Shown here in pieces: positions 33,845 to 42,750 of a stretch of DNA of 64,000 nucleotides. The first letter of the stretch is position 1. Each line of letters opens with the position of its first letter. Both the position numbers and the translations under genes were made by a program. The stretch covers positions 310,001-374,000 of the forward strand of contig CAWEYY010000004.1 in the NCBI GenBank assembly GCA_963813435.1, written 5' to 3'. Below the pieces are notes generated by a model, which was not told the origin of the DNA, did no database searches, and saw nothing but the letters and a program-made list of their open reading frames with translations. This stretch comes from AC-32 sp963813435 (lineage in GTDB: Bacteria; Actinomycetota; Thermoleophilia; Gaiellales; Gaiellaceae).

Positions 33845-34876
33845 GTGGCCCAGCCGTTCCGGATCGGGGTCATGCAGCTGACCATGGAGCCGCTCGACGA
33901 GATGGTCGCCTCCGCGCGGGCGATGGACGAGGCGGGGATGGACACGATCTGGCTCGCCGAGGCCTACCCGTGGTGGCGGAAGCACCAGATGGAGGCCCGC
34001 TCCTCGACGGTCAGCTCCGCGGTCATCGCGCAGGCGACGGAGCGGCTCACGATCGGCTGGGGGATCATCTCGCCGTTCACGCGCCATCCCGTGCAGGTCG
34101 CGATGGACGCGCGCGTCGTGCAGGAGGCGGCGGGCCCGGGCCGGTTCATCCTCGGCTTCGGAACGTCGAAGATCTTCCTCAACAACGCGATGATGCAGAC
34201 GAACAAGACCCTCGGGCCGATGCGTGACGCCGTCGAGATCGTGCGCGGCGTGCTCGGCGGGGAGGCGTTCGAGTACGCCGGCTCGACGTGGAACGCGTCG
34301 GTGCCCGCTCTCGACCCGGCCGCCCATTCGCCCCGCGAGGTGCCGCCGGTCTACGTCGCGGCAACCGCACCGAAGATGCAGGCGCTCGCGGGTGAGATCG
34401 GCGACGGGTGTCTCACGCCGTCGATCACGACGCCGGCATTCGTTCGCTACACGCGCGAGAACGTCGCGAGCGACATCGACATCGGCTGCACCATCGTCGC
34501 CTCGATCCACGAGTCCGACCGCGACGCGGGGCGCGACGGCGCGCGCGAGATCGCGGGCATGTACCTCGCGAACAAGGTGCAGAACATCCAGGGCGCGGCG
34601 GACACGCTGCTCGACCTGGCCGGGATCGAGCAGGACGAGATCCGCCCGGTCGCCGAGGCGATGGAGCGCGGCGGGCGGCTCGCGGCGAAGGCGGAGGTCG
34701 GTGACGCGCTGCTCGACAAGTGCAAGCCGGTCGCGGGCACGCCGGACGACTGCATCGCCGCGATCGAGGAGTATCGCGAGGCGGGTTGCACCCACGTCAT
34801 GCTCGAGCTCTGGGGCGATCGGCGGCACGAGCAGATTCGGCTCTTCGGCGAGCGGGTCCTGCCGAGCTTCCGCTGA
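33845..34876 (+). CDS. Luciferase-like (LLM class, F420-type) oxidoreductase
   Basis: TIM-barrel flavin/F420 oxidoreductase of 343 residues. Family segments: VASARAMDEAGMDTIWLAEA, RLTIGWGIISPFTRHPVQVA and GRFILGFGTSKI, with EYAGSTWNASVP in the substrate region. Such enzymes oxidise or reduce small organics using F420 or FMN; the exact cofactor cannot be read here. GTG 33845 lies 6 bases after coxG; its stop overlaps the next ATG (TGATG). Likely acts on the hydroxylated product in the same pathway, by position. Confidence 0.88.
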   Translation: MAQPFRIGVMQLTMEPLDEMVASARAMDEAGMDTIWLAEAYPWWRKHQMEARSSTVSSAVIAQATERLTIGWGIISPFTRHPVQVAMDARVVQEAAGPGRFILGFGTSKIFLNNAMMQTNKTLGPMRDAVEIVRGVLGGEAFEYAGSTWNASVPALDPAAHSPREVPPVYVAATAPKMQALAGEIGDGCLTPSITTPAFVRYTRENVASDIDIGCTIVASIHESDRDAGRDGAREIAGMYLANKVQNIQGAADTLLDLAGIEQDEIRPVAEAMERGGRLAAKAEVGDALLDKCKPVAGTPDDCIAAIEEYREAGCTHVMLELWGDRRHEQIRLFGERVLPSFR

Positions 34877-36102
34877 TGGCCGTCTCGATCGACCGCGACA
34901 GGCTCGTCGACTGGGCGAAGCAGGCGATCTCGATCCCGAGCTTCACCGGGAGCGAGGGCGAGATGGCGAGCTTCATGGCGGAGACGTTCGACGAGATCGG
35001 TCTGGCGGTGCAGTGGCAGCAGGTCGAGCAGGGCCGCGCGAACGTCCTAGCCACGCTGAGCGGGGCGGGCGGCGGGCCGGCGCTGATGTTCAACGGGCAC
35101 ATGGACACCTCGTACTCCGGCCGCGAGCCGTGGCTGGCGAAGGTGCGGGGCTTCCAGCCGGACCCTTTCATCCGCGACAAGCGGCTCTACGGGCTCGGGA
35201 TCTCGAACATGAAGGGCGCGCTGGCCTGCTACATCGAAGCGGTGCGCGCGCTGCTGGACGACGGCGTTCGCCTGCGCGGCGACCTTCTGGTTGCCGCCGT
35301 GTGCGGCGAGATCGAGAAGGCGCAGCAGGGCGACGCGCAGGGGGCGGAGTTCCGCGGCTACGCGACCGGCACGCGCCACCTCGTCACCCACGGCGGCATC
35401 GCCGACATGTGCATCCTCGGCGAGCCGACCGAGGGCAAGGTCGTCCTCGGGCACTTCGGCTCGCTCTGGCTGCGAATCTCGACCCAGGGGAACTTCATCC
35501 ACACCGCGTTCAGCGAGGGCAAGCGCGACCAGAACTCGATCCTGCGCATGCGCGAGGTGCTCGACGCGGTGCTCGAGTGGATCCCGACCTGGGAGGACGA
35601 CCCCGACAATGCCTACCGGGGCGCGAAGGCGATCGTGAACGTCGGCGCGCTGCGAGGCGGGTTCGGCTGGCGCGTCTCGCGCACGCCGCACCGGACCGAC
35701 CTGTTCCTCGACGTGCGCGTGCCGCCGACGAAGGCGATGCCGCTCGCGCGACGGCAGGTGCTGGAGATGGTCCGTGGCCTCCAAAGGCGGTATCCGGAGT
35801 ACGGCGTCGAGGGCGAGGTCTACGTGTCGGCGCCCGGAGCCGAGATCGCCGAGGACCATCCGCTCGTCGCGGCTCTCGACGCGAGTCATGCCGAGGTGTT
35901 CGGCTCTCCGCCCGAGCGCGACGTCACGCGCTGGTTCTCCGATGCCTCGGCCCTGACTCGCTACGGCGTGCCGACCGTCAACTACGGGACATCGACCGGT
36001 CTGCTCGACACCGAGTACGGCGAGAATCTCGAGATCGCGGGGCTGGTCGACACGGCAAGGGTCTACGCGCTCGCCGCGCAGCGGGTCTGCGGGGTCGCGT
36101 GA
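34876..36102 (+). CDS. M20-family metallohydrolase (ArgE/DapE-like)
   Basis: 408-residue amidohydrolase/deacylase of the M20 peptidase fold. FNGHMDTSYSG provides the first metal His and Asp, CGEIEKAQQ the catalytic Glu, ILGEPTEGKVV a further ligand and TVNYGTST the C-terminal region. The bridging metal Asp of GxGxxDMKG is Asn here (GLGISNMKGA), so the metal site may be altered or belong to a subfamily with one zinc. Likely cuts an amide bond in a pathway intermediate. TGATG and GTGA overlaps on both sides. Confidence 0.88.
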   Translation: MAVSIDRDRLVDWAKQAISIPSFTGSEGEMASFMAETFDEIGLAVQWQQVEQGRANVLATLSGAGGGPALMFNGHMDTSYSGREPWLAKVRGFQPDPFIRDKRLYGLGISNMKGALACYIEAVRALLDDGVRLRGDLLVAAVCGEIEKAQQGDAQGAEFRGYATGTRHLVTHGGIADMCILGEPTEGKVVLGHFGSLWLRISTQGNFIHTAFSEGKRDQNSILRMREVLDAVLEWIPTWEDDPDNAYRGAKAIVNVGALRGGFGWRVSRTPHRTDLFLDVRVPPTKAMPLARRQVLEMVRGLQRRYPEYGVEGEVYVSAPGAEIAEDHPLVAALDASHAEVFGSPPERDVTRWFSDASALTRYGVPTVNYGTSTGLLDTEYGENLEIAGLVDTARVYALAAQRVCGVA

Positions 36103-36968
36103 AGCTCGTCACCTTCGATGACGGGCGCATCGGAGAGGTGCGCGACGATCGGGTGCTCGAGCTCGGCGCGCATTCGATGCGCGAGTACTTCGAGGCCGGC
36201 GCCGTGGCGGGGCCGACTGGCCGAGAGCACGCGCTCGCGGATGTGCGGCTGCGGGCTCCGATCGTCCCGAAGAAGTTCTTCCACACGGCCGGCAACTTCC
36301 GCGAGCACGAGGAGGAGTCGAAGAACGTCGACTGGGCGCACGAGATCGCGCCGTGGATCGTGTTCTTCCAGAACGTCGACGCGATCATCGGGCCCGACGA
36401 TCCGGTCGTGTACCCGGAGCATCTGACCGAGGAGCTCGACTACGAGCTGGAGCTGGCCGTCGTGATCCGGAAGGCGGGGAAGTGGTTCGCGCCCGCGGAG
36501 GCGGCCGACTACATCGGCGGCTACGTGATCTTCAACGACATCACCGCGCGGGACATCCAGCGGCGCGAGATGCGGTCAGGCGTGTTCTCGTTCTGCAAGG
36601 CGATCGACACGTTCTGTCCGCTCGGGCCATGGATCGTGACGCCCGACGAGATCCCGGATCCGCACGACCTGGCGATGGAGCTGCGCGTCAACGGCGAGCC
36701 GCGCCAGGAGTCGCATTCGCGGAACATGTCCGTGACGATCCCGGAGATCCTGAGCCACTACTCCGCCCTGGGGTACTCGGCGGGCGATGTGGTCTCGACA
36801 GGGACCGTGAGCGGCGTGGCCGGGTTCAGCGACGACCCCGCGTCGATGTACCTCAAGCCCGGCGACGTGATGGAGGCCGAGATCGAGCGGATCGGCGTGC
36901 TGCGCAATCCGGTCATCTCGTGGCAAGAGGCCCACGGCGAGCCGGCCCCGGAGCGCGTGCGCTGGTGA
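36099..36968 (+). CDS. Fumarylacetoacetate hydrolase family protein
   Basis: 289-residue FAH-fold hydrolase, decarboxylase or isomerase acting on oxo-acid products of ring or chain cleavage. Metal ligands are in the acidic segment EELDYELELAVVIRKAG and YVIFNDITARDIQRR; FCPLGPWIVTPDEI and VSTGTVSGVAGF are family blocks. The N-terminus (VKLVTFDDGRIGEV) is the short small domain. GTG 36099 overlaps the M20 stop. Last gene before a terminator-like hairpin (36996-37012). A typical late step in aromatic or heterocycle degradation. Confidence 0.92.
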   Translation: MKLVTFDDGRIGEVRDDRVLELGAHSMREYFEAGAVAGPTGREHALADVRLRAPIVPKKFFHTAGNFREHEEESKNVDWAHEIAPWIVFFQNVDAIIGPDDPVVYPEHLTEELDYELELAVVIRKAGKWFAPAEAADYIGGYVIFNDITARDIQRREMRSGVFSFCKAIDTFCPLGPWIVTPDEIPDPHDLAMELRVNGEPRQESHSRNMSVTIPEILSHYSALGYSAGDVVSTGTVSGVAGFSDDPASMYLKPGDVMEAEIERIGVLRNPVISWQEAHGEPAPERVRW

Positions 36969-36995
36969 CGCCTGAGCGTTCTCTTGTGTTCATCC

Positions 36996-37018
36996 CCCCG
37001 CCCAGGGTGGGGCTCTTT
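36996..37018 (+). terminator. Terminator-like hairpin after the hydroxylase operon
   Basis: Stem CCCCGCC/GGTGGGG (one G-T pair, loop CAG) followed by CTCTTT. It lies 28 bases after the FAH-family stop and 89 bases before the next start, so it likely divides the 20-kb block into transcripts. Confidence 0.6.
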
Positions 37019-37100
37019 GACCCGCCTCCCTCGACGTCGACGATAGCGCCGGATCGCGCACCTGTCTGTGACGGGGGCGTGCCGGAAGCGTGACGATCTC

Positions 37101-38261
37101 GTGAGCTGGCCCCGCGACGACGCCAAGCTCGAACGCGTGCGCCGGCTGATGGCGGAGGAGGAGCTCGACGCGCTGGTCGTCCGAGCGCCCGACAACGTCC
37201 TCTACCTGACGAACTTCTGGGGCATGAAGGGCTACGACGCCGTCGTCTTCCCGCGCGAGGGCGAGCCGACGCTCCTCTGTCTCGAGGCCTCGGAGGAGGA
37301 CGCGGCCCGAACCGCCTGGACCACAGACATCCGCCTGATCCAGGGCTACGCCGCCGACGACCCGCGACCCCCGACCGCGCGCACCCTGGAGCTCGCGCAG
37401 GAGGTGGCGCGGGGCTACGGCCGGGCCGGCCTCGAGCTTAGCCTGGGCACCCAGGCCAGCGACCGTATGGTCGGCGAGCCGACGACCTACACCGCCGCGT
37501 GGTTCGCCGGCTTCGGCGAGACGGCCGCCGACGCAACGCCGCTTCTCGCGCGCGCGCGCGAGATCAAGACAGAGCAGGAGCAGGAGCGGATGCGGCTCGC
37601 CAACGAGATCGCCGCCGCTGCGATGGAGCACACGCGCGCACACCTCCGGCCCGGAATGAAGGAATCCCAGGCGGCCGCGATCTGGCAGGGCTTCGTGCAC
37701 GGAGAGGGCACCGGCTGGAACGGGCAGGTCGAGCTCGCGCTCGCCTTCTCGCTGGTCTGGTCGGGCCCGGGGATCAAGACGTTCACGGCGACCGGCGACC
37801 TTCCGGTGAAGGAGGACGAGCCGACGCTCTTCGAGATCTGGGTCTGCGCGGACGGCTACTGGGCCGACCACACGAAGAACCTCTGCCCGGGCGAGTTGCG
37901 CGCCGAGTACGTGGAGCTCGAGCAGCAGCTGCTCGAGGTCTACGGCCGCGCGCTCGATCACTGCCGGCCCGGTGCATCGCTTCCCGAGCTCGACCGGCTC
38001 GTCCGCGCCGGGCTTGCCGAGGCCGGCTACGAGGGGCAGCCGTCGCACCCGATCTGCCACGGGATCGGCGCTCGCGCACACGAGCCGCCGTACGCGCACC
38101 AGGCGGGCGGCGGCACGATCGAGGCGGGCATGGTGCTGGCGATCGAGCCGGGCGTCTACTGGGAGGGTGGCGGCGGCCTGCGCGTCGAGGACAACTTCCT
38201 GATCACGGAGTCGGGCGCCGAGAAGCTCTCGCCGTTCCCGGACGGGGTGGTCTGCGGATGA
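37101..38261 (+). CDS. M24-family metallopeptidase (Xaa-Pro dipeptidase-like)
   Basis: 386-residue pita-bread-fold protein with an N-terminal creatinase domain (LERVRRLMAEEELDALVV, NVLYLTNFWGMKGYD). In the catalytic half, ADGYWADHTK, HPICHGIGARAHEPP, LAIEPGVY and LRVEDNFLIT supply an Asp, a His and two Glu ligands; the first Asp of the canonical set appears as Glu (FEIWVCADG). It could be a peptidase, or a hydrolase of a C-N bond as creatinase and ectoine hydrolase are. GTG 37101 is preferred over ATG 37068. ATGA overlap to the next gene. Confidence 0.88.
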   Translation: MSWPRDDAKLERVRRLMAEEELDALVVRAPDNVLYLTNFWGMKGYDAVVFPREGEPTLLCLEASEEDAARTAWTTDIRLIQGYAADDPRPPTARTLELAQEVARGYGRAGLELSLGTQASDRMVGEPTTYTAAWFAGFGETAADATPLLARAREIKTEQEQERMRLANEIAAAAMEHTRAHLRPGMKESQAAAIWQGFVHGEGTGWNGQVELALAFSLVWSGPGIKTFTATGDLPVKEDEPTLFEIWVCADGYWADHTKNLCPGELRAEYVELEQQLLEVYGRALDHCRPGASLPELDRLVRAGLAEAGYEGQPSHPICHGIGARAHEPPYAHQAGGGTIEAGMVLAIEPGVYWEGGGGLRVEDNFLITESGAEKLSPFPDGVVCG

Positions 38262-39406
38262 TCTGGACGGGCGCGTTGAACGACCCCTACCGCCTTGGAG
38301 GCTCGGTGGGCCTCTACGACACGACACTGCGCGACGGCGAGCAGACCGTCGGCGTCGTTCTCGACCCGGAGCAGAAGCTCGAGATCGCGCGCCTTCTGGA
38401 CGACCTCGGGATCGACCGGATCGAGGCCGGGTTTCCGCGTGTCTCGCAGGACGACTGGGACGCGGTCCGGCTGATCTCCGACGCGGGCCTGCATGCCGAG
38501 ATCTGGGGCTTCTCGCGCGCCGTCCCCGCCGACCTCGAGGCGCTGGTCGAGCTCGGCGTGGGCGCGTCGGTGATCGAGTCTCCGATCTCCGATCTCAAGC
38601 TGGACGCGATCGGCGTTTCCCGCGAGAAGATGCTCGGCCGCATCACGGACGCGATGCGGTTCGCTGCCGAGCACGGGATCCACGCCGCGTTCTTCGGGGT
38701 CGACTCCACCCGAGCCGACCCCGGTTTCTACGAGCAGGTCTACCGCGGCGCCGTGGAGGCGGGCGCGAAGGAGGTCTGCGTGGTCGACACGATCGGGATC
38801 GCGTCGCCCGAGGCCGTCGCCGACCTCGTGGGCCGCACCGTCGAGTGGGTCGGCTCCGAGGTGCCCGTCCACTTCCACGGGCACAACGACTTCGGCCTGG
38901 CCACCGCATCCGCGGTCGCTGCGGTCAAGGCCGGCGCGAGCTGGGTGCAGGGGACGATCAATGGCATGGGAGAGCGCGCGGGCAACTGCAACCTGGGTGA
39001 GGTCGCGCTCACTCTGCGCGCGCTCTACGGCGTCGAGTCGAGCCTCCGCCTCGAGCGGATACGCGAGGTCTCGGAGCGCGTGCAGGAGCTCTCCGGCTAC
39101 GAGCTCGAGCCCTGGAAGCCGGTGACGGGTGAGACCCTCTTCCGCCGCGAGAGCGGCGCGGTCGCGAGCCAGTTCCACGACCCGCCGTCGATCGAGCCGT
39201 ACTCGTCGGAGCTCGTCCACGCCGAACGTGGGATCGTGCTCGGCAAGAAGAGCGGGCTCGACTCGATCCGGATCAAGGCGGACGAGCTCGGCCTCGACCT
39301 CCCGGAGGAGCGGCGCGCGGAGGTGCTCGCCGAGGTGAAGGAGCTCGGTGCGCGCAAGCGCGGGCTCGTCACCGAAGAGGAGTTCCGTGAGCTCGTCGAT
39401 GGCTGA
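38258..39406 (+). CDS. DRE-TIM metallolyase (isopropylmalate/homocitrate synthase-like)
   Basis: 382-residue TIM-barrel protein of the HMG-CoA lyase-like superfamily. The metal and catalytic motif is YDTTLRDGEQTVGV at about residues 20-33 and the HxH metal site is HFHGHNDFGL at about 206-215; GTINGMGERAGNCNLGEV is the synthase-type signature. The Claisen-condensing subgroup (2-isopropylmalate, homocitrate, citramalate) is closest, but the LeuA C-terminal regulatory domain is missing. Its position among catabolic genes argues against leucine synthesis and for a condensation or retro-aldol step of the island pathway. Confidence 0.88.
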   Translation: MIWTGALNDPYRLGGSVGLYDTTLRDGEQTVGVVLDPEQKLEIARLLDDLGIDRIEAGFPRVSQDDWDAVRLISDAGLHAEIWGFSRAVPADLEALVELGVGASVIESPISDLKLDAIGVSREKMLGRITDAMRFAAEHGIHAAFFGVDSTRADPGFYEQVYRGAVEAGAKEVCVVDTIGIASPEAVADLVGRTVEWVGSEVPVHFHGHNDFGLATASAVAAVKAGASWVQGTINGMGERAGNCNLGEVALTLRALYGVESSLRLERIREVSERVQELSGYELEPWKPVTGETLFRRESGAVASQFHDPPSIEPYSSELVHAERGIVLGKKSGLDSIRIKADELGLDLPEERRAEVLAEVKELGARKRGLVTEEEFRELVDG

Positions 39407-40994
39407 GCGCGACGCGGTCGTCGTCGGGAGCGGGATCAACTCGCTCGCGTGCGCCGCATTGCTGGCGCGCGGCGGATGGAGCGTCGTCGTGCTGGAGCGC
39501 GAGGACGAGCTCGGCGGCGCGATTCGCACCGCGGAGCTGACGGAGCCCGGCTACCTGCACGACGTCTTCAGCGCCTGGCACCCGCTCTGGGTGGGCGGCG
39601 CGGGACATGCCGAGCTCGGCGATGAGCTCGCCGCGCGCGGGCTCGAGTACCTGAATACCGAGCACCCGACCGCGACGCTCTTCCCCGACGGCGACGCGTG
39701 CTTCCTGCTGCGCTCGACCGAGGCAAACGTCGAGGAGCTGGGCGCTGAGTGGGAGAGAGTCGTGGAGTCGTTCTTCGAGGATGCGGACCTCGCGTTCGGC
39801 GTGCTCGGCACCGAGCTCTGGTCGACGGACGGGCTCCGGCTCGCGCTGAAGGCGCAGCGGAGGCTCGGCCGCCGCGGGCTGGTCGAGTTCGCCGGCGACG
39901 TGCTCGTCTCGAGCCGCGACTGGCTGACCGAGACGTTCGCGTCGGAGCGGGCGCACGGCCTGCTCGCGCCGTGGGTGCTGCACACCGGGCTCGGCCCCGA
40001 CTCGGCCGCGTCCGGGTTCATGACGCAGGTGATCGGCGTCGCGGTCCAGGAGGGCGGCATGCCGATCCCGCGTGGCGGCGGCGCGCGGCTCGTGGACGCG
40101 CTCGTGCGGCTGATCGAGGACAACGGCGGCGCGTGCGAGACCGGGCGCGACGTCGATCGGGTGCTCGTTCGAGAGGGCCGCACCGCAGGCGTGCGGCTCG
40201 CGGACGGCGAGGAGGTCCGTGCGTCGCGTGCGGTGATCGCGAACGTCACGCCCACGCAGCTCTACGGGCGGCTCCTCGACGGAGCGGTCGGCGGCCCGAC
40301 CGCCGAGCGTGGCCGCCGCTTCCGGTACGGGCGCTCCGAGATGCAGATCCACTTCGCGCTCTCCGAGCCGCCGCGCTGGGAGGGCGACCTCCGGCTCGGG
40401 CAGACCGCGATCGTCCATCTCACGCCGGGGCTGGACGGCGTCTCGCGCGCGGTGAACGAGGCCGAGCGGGGTCTGCTCCCCGCTGAGGCCACGGTCGTCG
40501 TGGGCCAGCCGCTGACGATGGATGCCTCGCGTGCCCCCGAGGGCGCCGGGATGCTCTGGATCCAGCTGCAGGAGCTGCCCTGGCAGGTGAAGGGCGACGC
40601 GGCCGGCGAGCTCGACGTGGGCGACGGCACGTGGACCGAGGAGCTGCGCGAGCGCTACGCCGACCGGATCCAGGCCAGGATCGCGCGCCACGTCCCGAAC
40701 CTCGACTCGGCGCTCCTCAAGCGCGTGACGCTCTCGCCCTCCGACCTCCAGGCGGCCAACATCAACCTGCACCAGGGCGACCCGTACTCGGGGTCGCTCG
40801 CGCTCGACCAGAACCTGCTCTGGCGGCCGTTCTCGGCGAGCCCGGGGCACTCGACTCCGGTGAAGGGCCTCTGGCAGATCGGAGCCAGCACCCACCCGGG
40901 GCCGGGGCTCGGCGCGGGCTCGGGGACGATGGTCGCGAAGCAGCTGCTCGAGCCAGGCCCGTTCGACCGGCTCCGGAAGCGGCTCGGCCGGTGA
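39399..40994 (+). CDS. FAD-dependent oxidoreductase (phytoene desaturase-like)
   Basis: 531-residue flavoprotein. The N-terminal dinucleotide motif VVGSGINSLACAALLARGG is followed by VVVLEREDELGGAIRTAEL; a C-terminal FAD segment ends GASTHPGPGLGAGSG. This is the layout of carotenoid desaturase/amine oxidase relatives, yet no carotenoid gene is nearby, so a desaturase or amine oxidase in the island pathway is more likely. ATG 39399 overlaps the previous gene by 8 bases; its stop overlaps the next GTG. Confidence 0.88.
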   Translation: MAERDAVVVGSGINSLACAALLARGGWSVVVLEREDELGGAIRTAELTEPGYLHDVFSAWHPLWVGGAGHAELGDELAARGLEYLNTEHPTATLFPDGDACFLLRSTEANVEELGAEWERVVESFFEDADLAFGVLGTELWSTDGLRLALKAQRRLGRRGLVEFAGDVLVSSRDWLTETFASERAHGLLAPWVLHTGLGPDSAASGFMTQVIGVAVQEGGMPIPRGGGARLVDALVRLIEDNGGACETGRDVDRVLVREGRTAGVRLADGEEVRASRAVIANVTPTQLYGRLLDGAVGGPTAERGRRFRYGRSEMQIHFALSEPPRWEGDLRLGQTAIVHLTPGLDGVSRAVNEAERGLLPAEATVVVGQPLTMDASRAPEGAGMLWIQLQELPWQVKGDAAGELDVGDGTWTEELRERYADRIQARIARHVPNLDSALLKRVTLSPSDLQAANINLHQGDPYSGSLALDQNLLWRPFSASPGHSTPVKGLWQIGASTHPGPGLGAGSGTMVAKQLLEPGPFDRLRKRLGR

Positions 40995-41785
40995 AGCTCT
41001 CGATCTCGCAGATCACGACGGTCACGCAGTCGTTCGCCGACGACGTCGATGCGTACCGCGCGGGGGGTGCAGACGGGATCGGGATCTGGGAGATGAAGCT
41101 CACGGACGACTCGCTCGAGCAGTTCCGTGGGAGTGGGCTGGAGGCCGCAGCCACGGTGCCGGAGGTGCCGTCGATCCTGCCGCTCCCGTTGATGGAGGGG
41201 CCGGCCGACCCGGCCCAGCGGGTGGAGGCGATCGCAAACGGGATCGCCCGCCTGGCGCCCTTCGAGCCGTCCTGCGTTGCCTTCCTGACCGGGCCGGGCG
41301 ACGACCGCGAGACGGTCGTCGAGGGGATCAGGGCGATCGCAGACGCTGGGCGGGCCCACGGCGTCCGCGTCGCGCTCGAGCCGATCCAGCGCGAGTTCGC
41401 GCACTTCTGGACGTCCGTCAGCTCGCTCGACGAAGGCGCCGCGCTGATCGACGAGGCCGGCGCTGACGTCGGCCTGCTCTTCGACTCGTGGCAGCTCCAC
41501 GGCGAGCCGCTCGAGGAGATCGAGCGTCACCGCGACCGGATCTACGCCGTCCATCTCGCCGACTGGCGCGACCCGACGCGCAACACGAACGACCGCGTCC
41601 TCCCGGGCGACGGGGTCATCGACTTCGGCCCGGTCCTCGACGCCCTGCGCTGGGACGGGCTCTACGACCTGGAGATCTTCTCCGACCCCGAGTTGCCCGA
41701 CTCGCTCTGGAAGGAGGATCCCCGCGAGCTCGCGGTGCGCGGGATCGAGGCGATGCGGAGGACGCTATCGAGCGCGTCTGCATAG
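40991..41785 (+). CDS. Xylose-isomerase-like TIM-barrel protein (isomerase/epimerase)
   Basis: 264-residue AP endonuclease 2/sugar isomerase fold. Metal-binding residues are suggested by RVALEPIQREF (Glu), VGLLFDSWQLHG (Asp), IYAVHLADWRD (His, Asp) and LYDLEIFSD (Glu). Homologues include hydroxypyruvate isomerases, inosose dehydratases and tautomerases. GTG 40991 overlaps the upstream stop; the end overlaps the next gene by about 19 bases. Substrate unknown; likely an oxo-acid tautomer or sugar-acid-like intermediate. Confidence 0.87.
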   Translation: MKLSISQITTVTQSFADDVDAYRAGGADGIGIWEMKLTDDSLEQFRGSGLEAAATVPEVPSILPLPLMEGPADPAQRVEAIANGIARLAPFEPSCVAFLTGPGDDRETVVEGIRAIADAGRAHGVRVALEPIQREFAHFWTSVSSLDEGAALIDEAGADVGLLFDSWQLHGEPLEEIERHRDRIYAVHLADWRDPTRNTNDRVLPGDGVIDFGPVLDALRWDGLYDLEIFSDPELPDSLWKEDPRELAVRGIEAMRRTLSSASA

Positions 41786-42681
41786 TCGGCGGCGGGGTCA
41801 TCGGCAGCCTGTACGCCGGTCACCTGGCGCGCGTCTGCGAGGTCAGCGTCCTCTGCCGCCGCGAGGAGCACGCGCGGGCGCTGAACGAGCACGGCCTGCG
41901 CGTTTCCGGCAGGCACGAGTTCGAGGCTCAGGTGCGTGCGGCGACCGACCCGGGTGAGCTCCCGGAGCCCGAGCTTGCGATCGTCGCCACCAAGACGACC
42001 GAGCTCGCGGCCGCCGCCGCGCGCCTCGAGGGCCACTGGCCGGGGGCAGTGGTGATGACCGTTCAGAACGGCCTCGGCGCCGAGGCCGCGTTCCCCGGCC
42101 GCCAGGTGATCTCGGCGGTCACGTTCATGAGTGGCACGCGGCATGAGGACACACATGTCGAGTACATCCTCGACACCGAGACGTGGCTCGGCCCCTACGG
42201 CGAGACGCCGTACGCGCTGGTCGAGGACGTCGCCGGCCTGATCGTGGAGTCGGGCCTCAAGGCGCGCGCGTTCGAAGACCTGCGGCCGGCGCAGTGGTCG
42301 AAGCTGATCTTCAACGCGACCGTCAATGCCGTCGCCGCGCTCACGGGGCTGCCGCACGACTGGCACTACGCGGCCCGCGAAGAGCCGGGCGACCTCGGCC
42401 ACCTCGTCTACGGCCTCGTCGAGGAGGGCAAGCAGGTCGCCGCGGCGGCCGGGGTAGAGCTGCACGAGGACCCGTGGGAGATGAACGTCCTCGCGACGCA
42501 GCGCGGCAGCAGGCACTACCCGTCGATGCTCGAGGACGTCGAGGCGCGCCGCCCGACCGAGATCGACCACATCACGGGAGCGCTGGTCCGCGAGGCCGAG
42601 CGGCTCGGCGTCCCGGTGCCGCTCCACACCGCCCTCTTCCGGCTTGTCCGTGCGCGAGAGGCGTCGTGGAGGCCGGATTGA
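41767..42681 (+). CDS. Ketopantoate reductase-family protein, copy 1 (ATC start?)
   Basis: 304-residue NADPH-dependent reductase of the PanE/ApbA fold. The Rossmann motif is CIVGGGVIGSLYAGHLA; TVQNGLG, SGTRHEDTHVEYILD and KLIFNATVNAVAALTG carry the catalytic Lys/Asn region, and YPSMLEDVEARRPTEIDHI the late signature. No ATG, GTG or TTG is available before the Rossmann strand. ATC 41767 is preceded by GGAGG at exactly 5 bases (41757-41761), so ATC initiation is proposed. Role: reduction of an oxo acid in the island, or pantoate synthesis. Confidence 0.88.
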   Translation: MERVCIVGGGVIGSLYAGHLARVCEVSVLCRREEHARALNEHGLRVSGRHEFEAQVRAATDPGELPEPELAIVATKTTELAAAAARLEGHWPGAVVMTVQNGLGAEAAFPGRQVISAVTFMSGTRHEDTHVEYILDTETWLGPYGETPYALVEDVAGLIVESGLKARAFEDLRPAQWSKLIFNATVNAVAALTGLPHDWHYAAREEPGDLGHLVYGLVEEGKQVAAAAGVELHEDPWEMNVLATQRGSRHYPSMLEDVEARRPTEIDHITGALVREAERLGVPVPLHTALFRLVRAREASWRPD

Positions 42682-42705
42682 CGTGCAGGTCGGCAGGCAT
42701 ACAAT
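42678..42705 (+). promoter_or_regulatory. Sigma-70-type promoter of the first solute-binding protein gene
   Basis: TTGACG (42678-42683), 16-base spacer, TACAAT (42700-42705). It overlaps the preceding stop codon and leaves a leader of about 40 bases with the AGGGAGG site before GTG 42751. The best promoter match in the window. Confidence 0.75.
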
Positions 42706-42750
42706 TCCCGATCCGGGGCGTGTTTTTTCCAGCGAAGTAGGGAGGGTGCA

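Noticed and set aside
38258..39406. LeuA (2-isopropylmalate synthase) for leucine synthesis
   Set aside because: No C-terminal regulatory domain and no leuBCD nearby; neighbours are catabolic.
39399..40994. Carotenoid phytoene desaturase
   Set aside because: No crtB, crtE or other carotenoid genes in the window; the fold is shared with amine oxidases and other desaturases.
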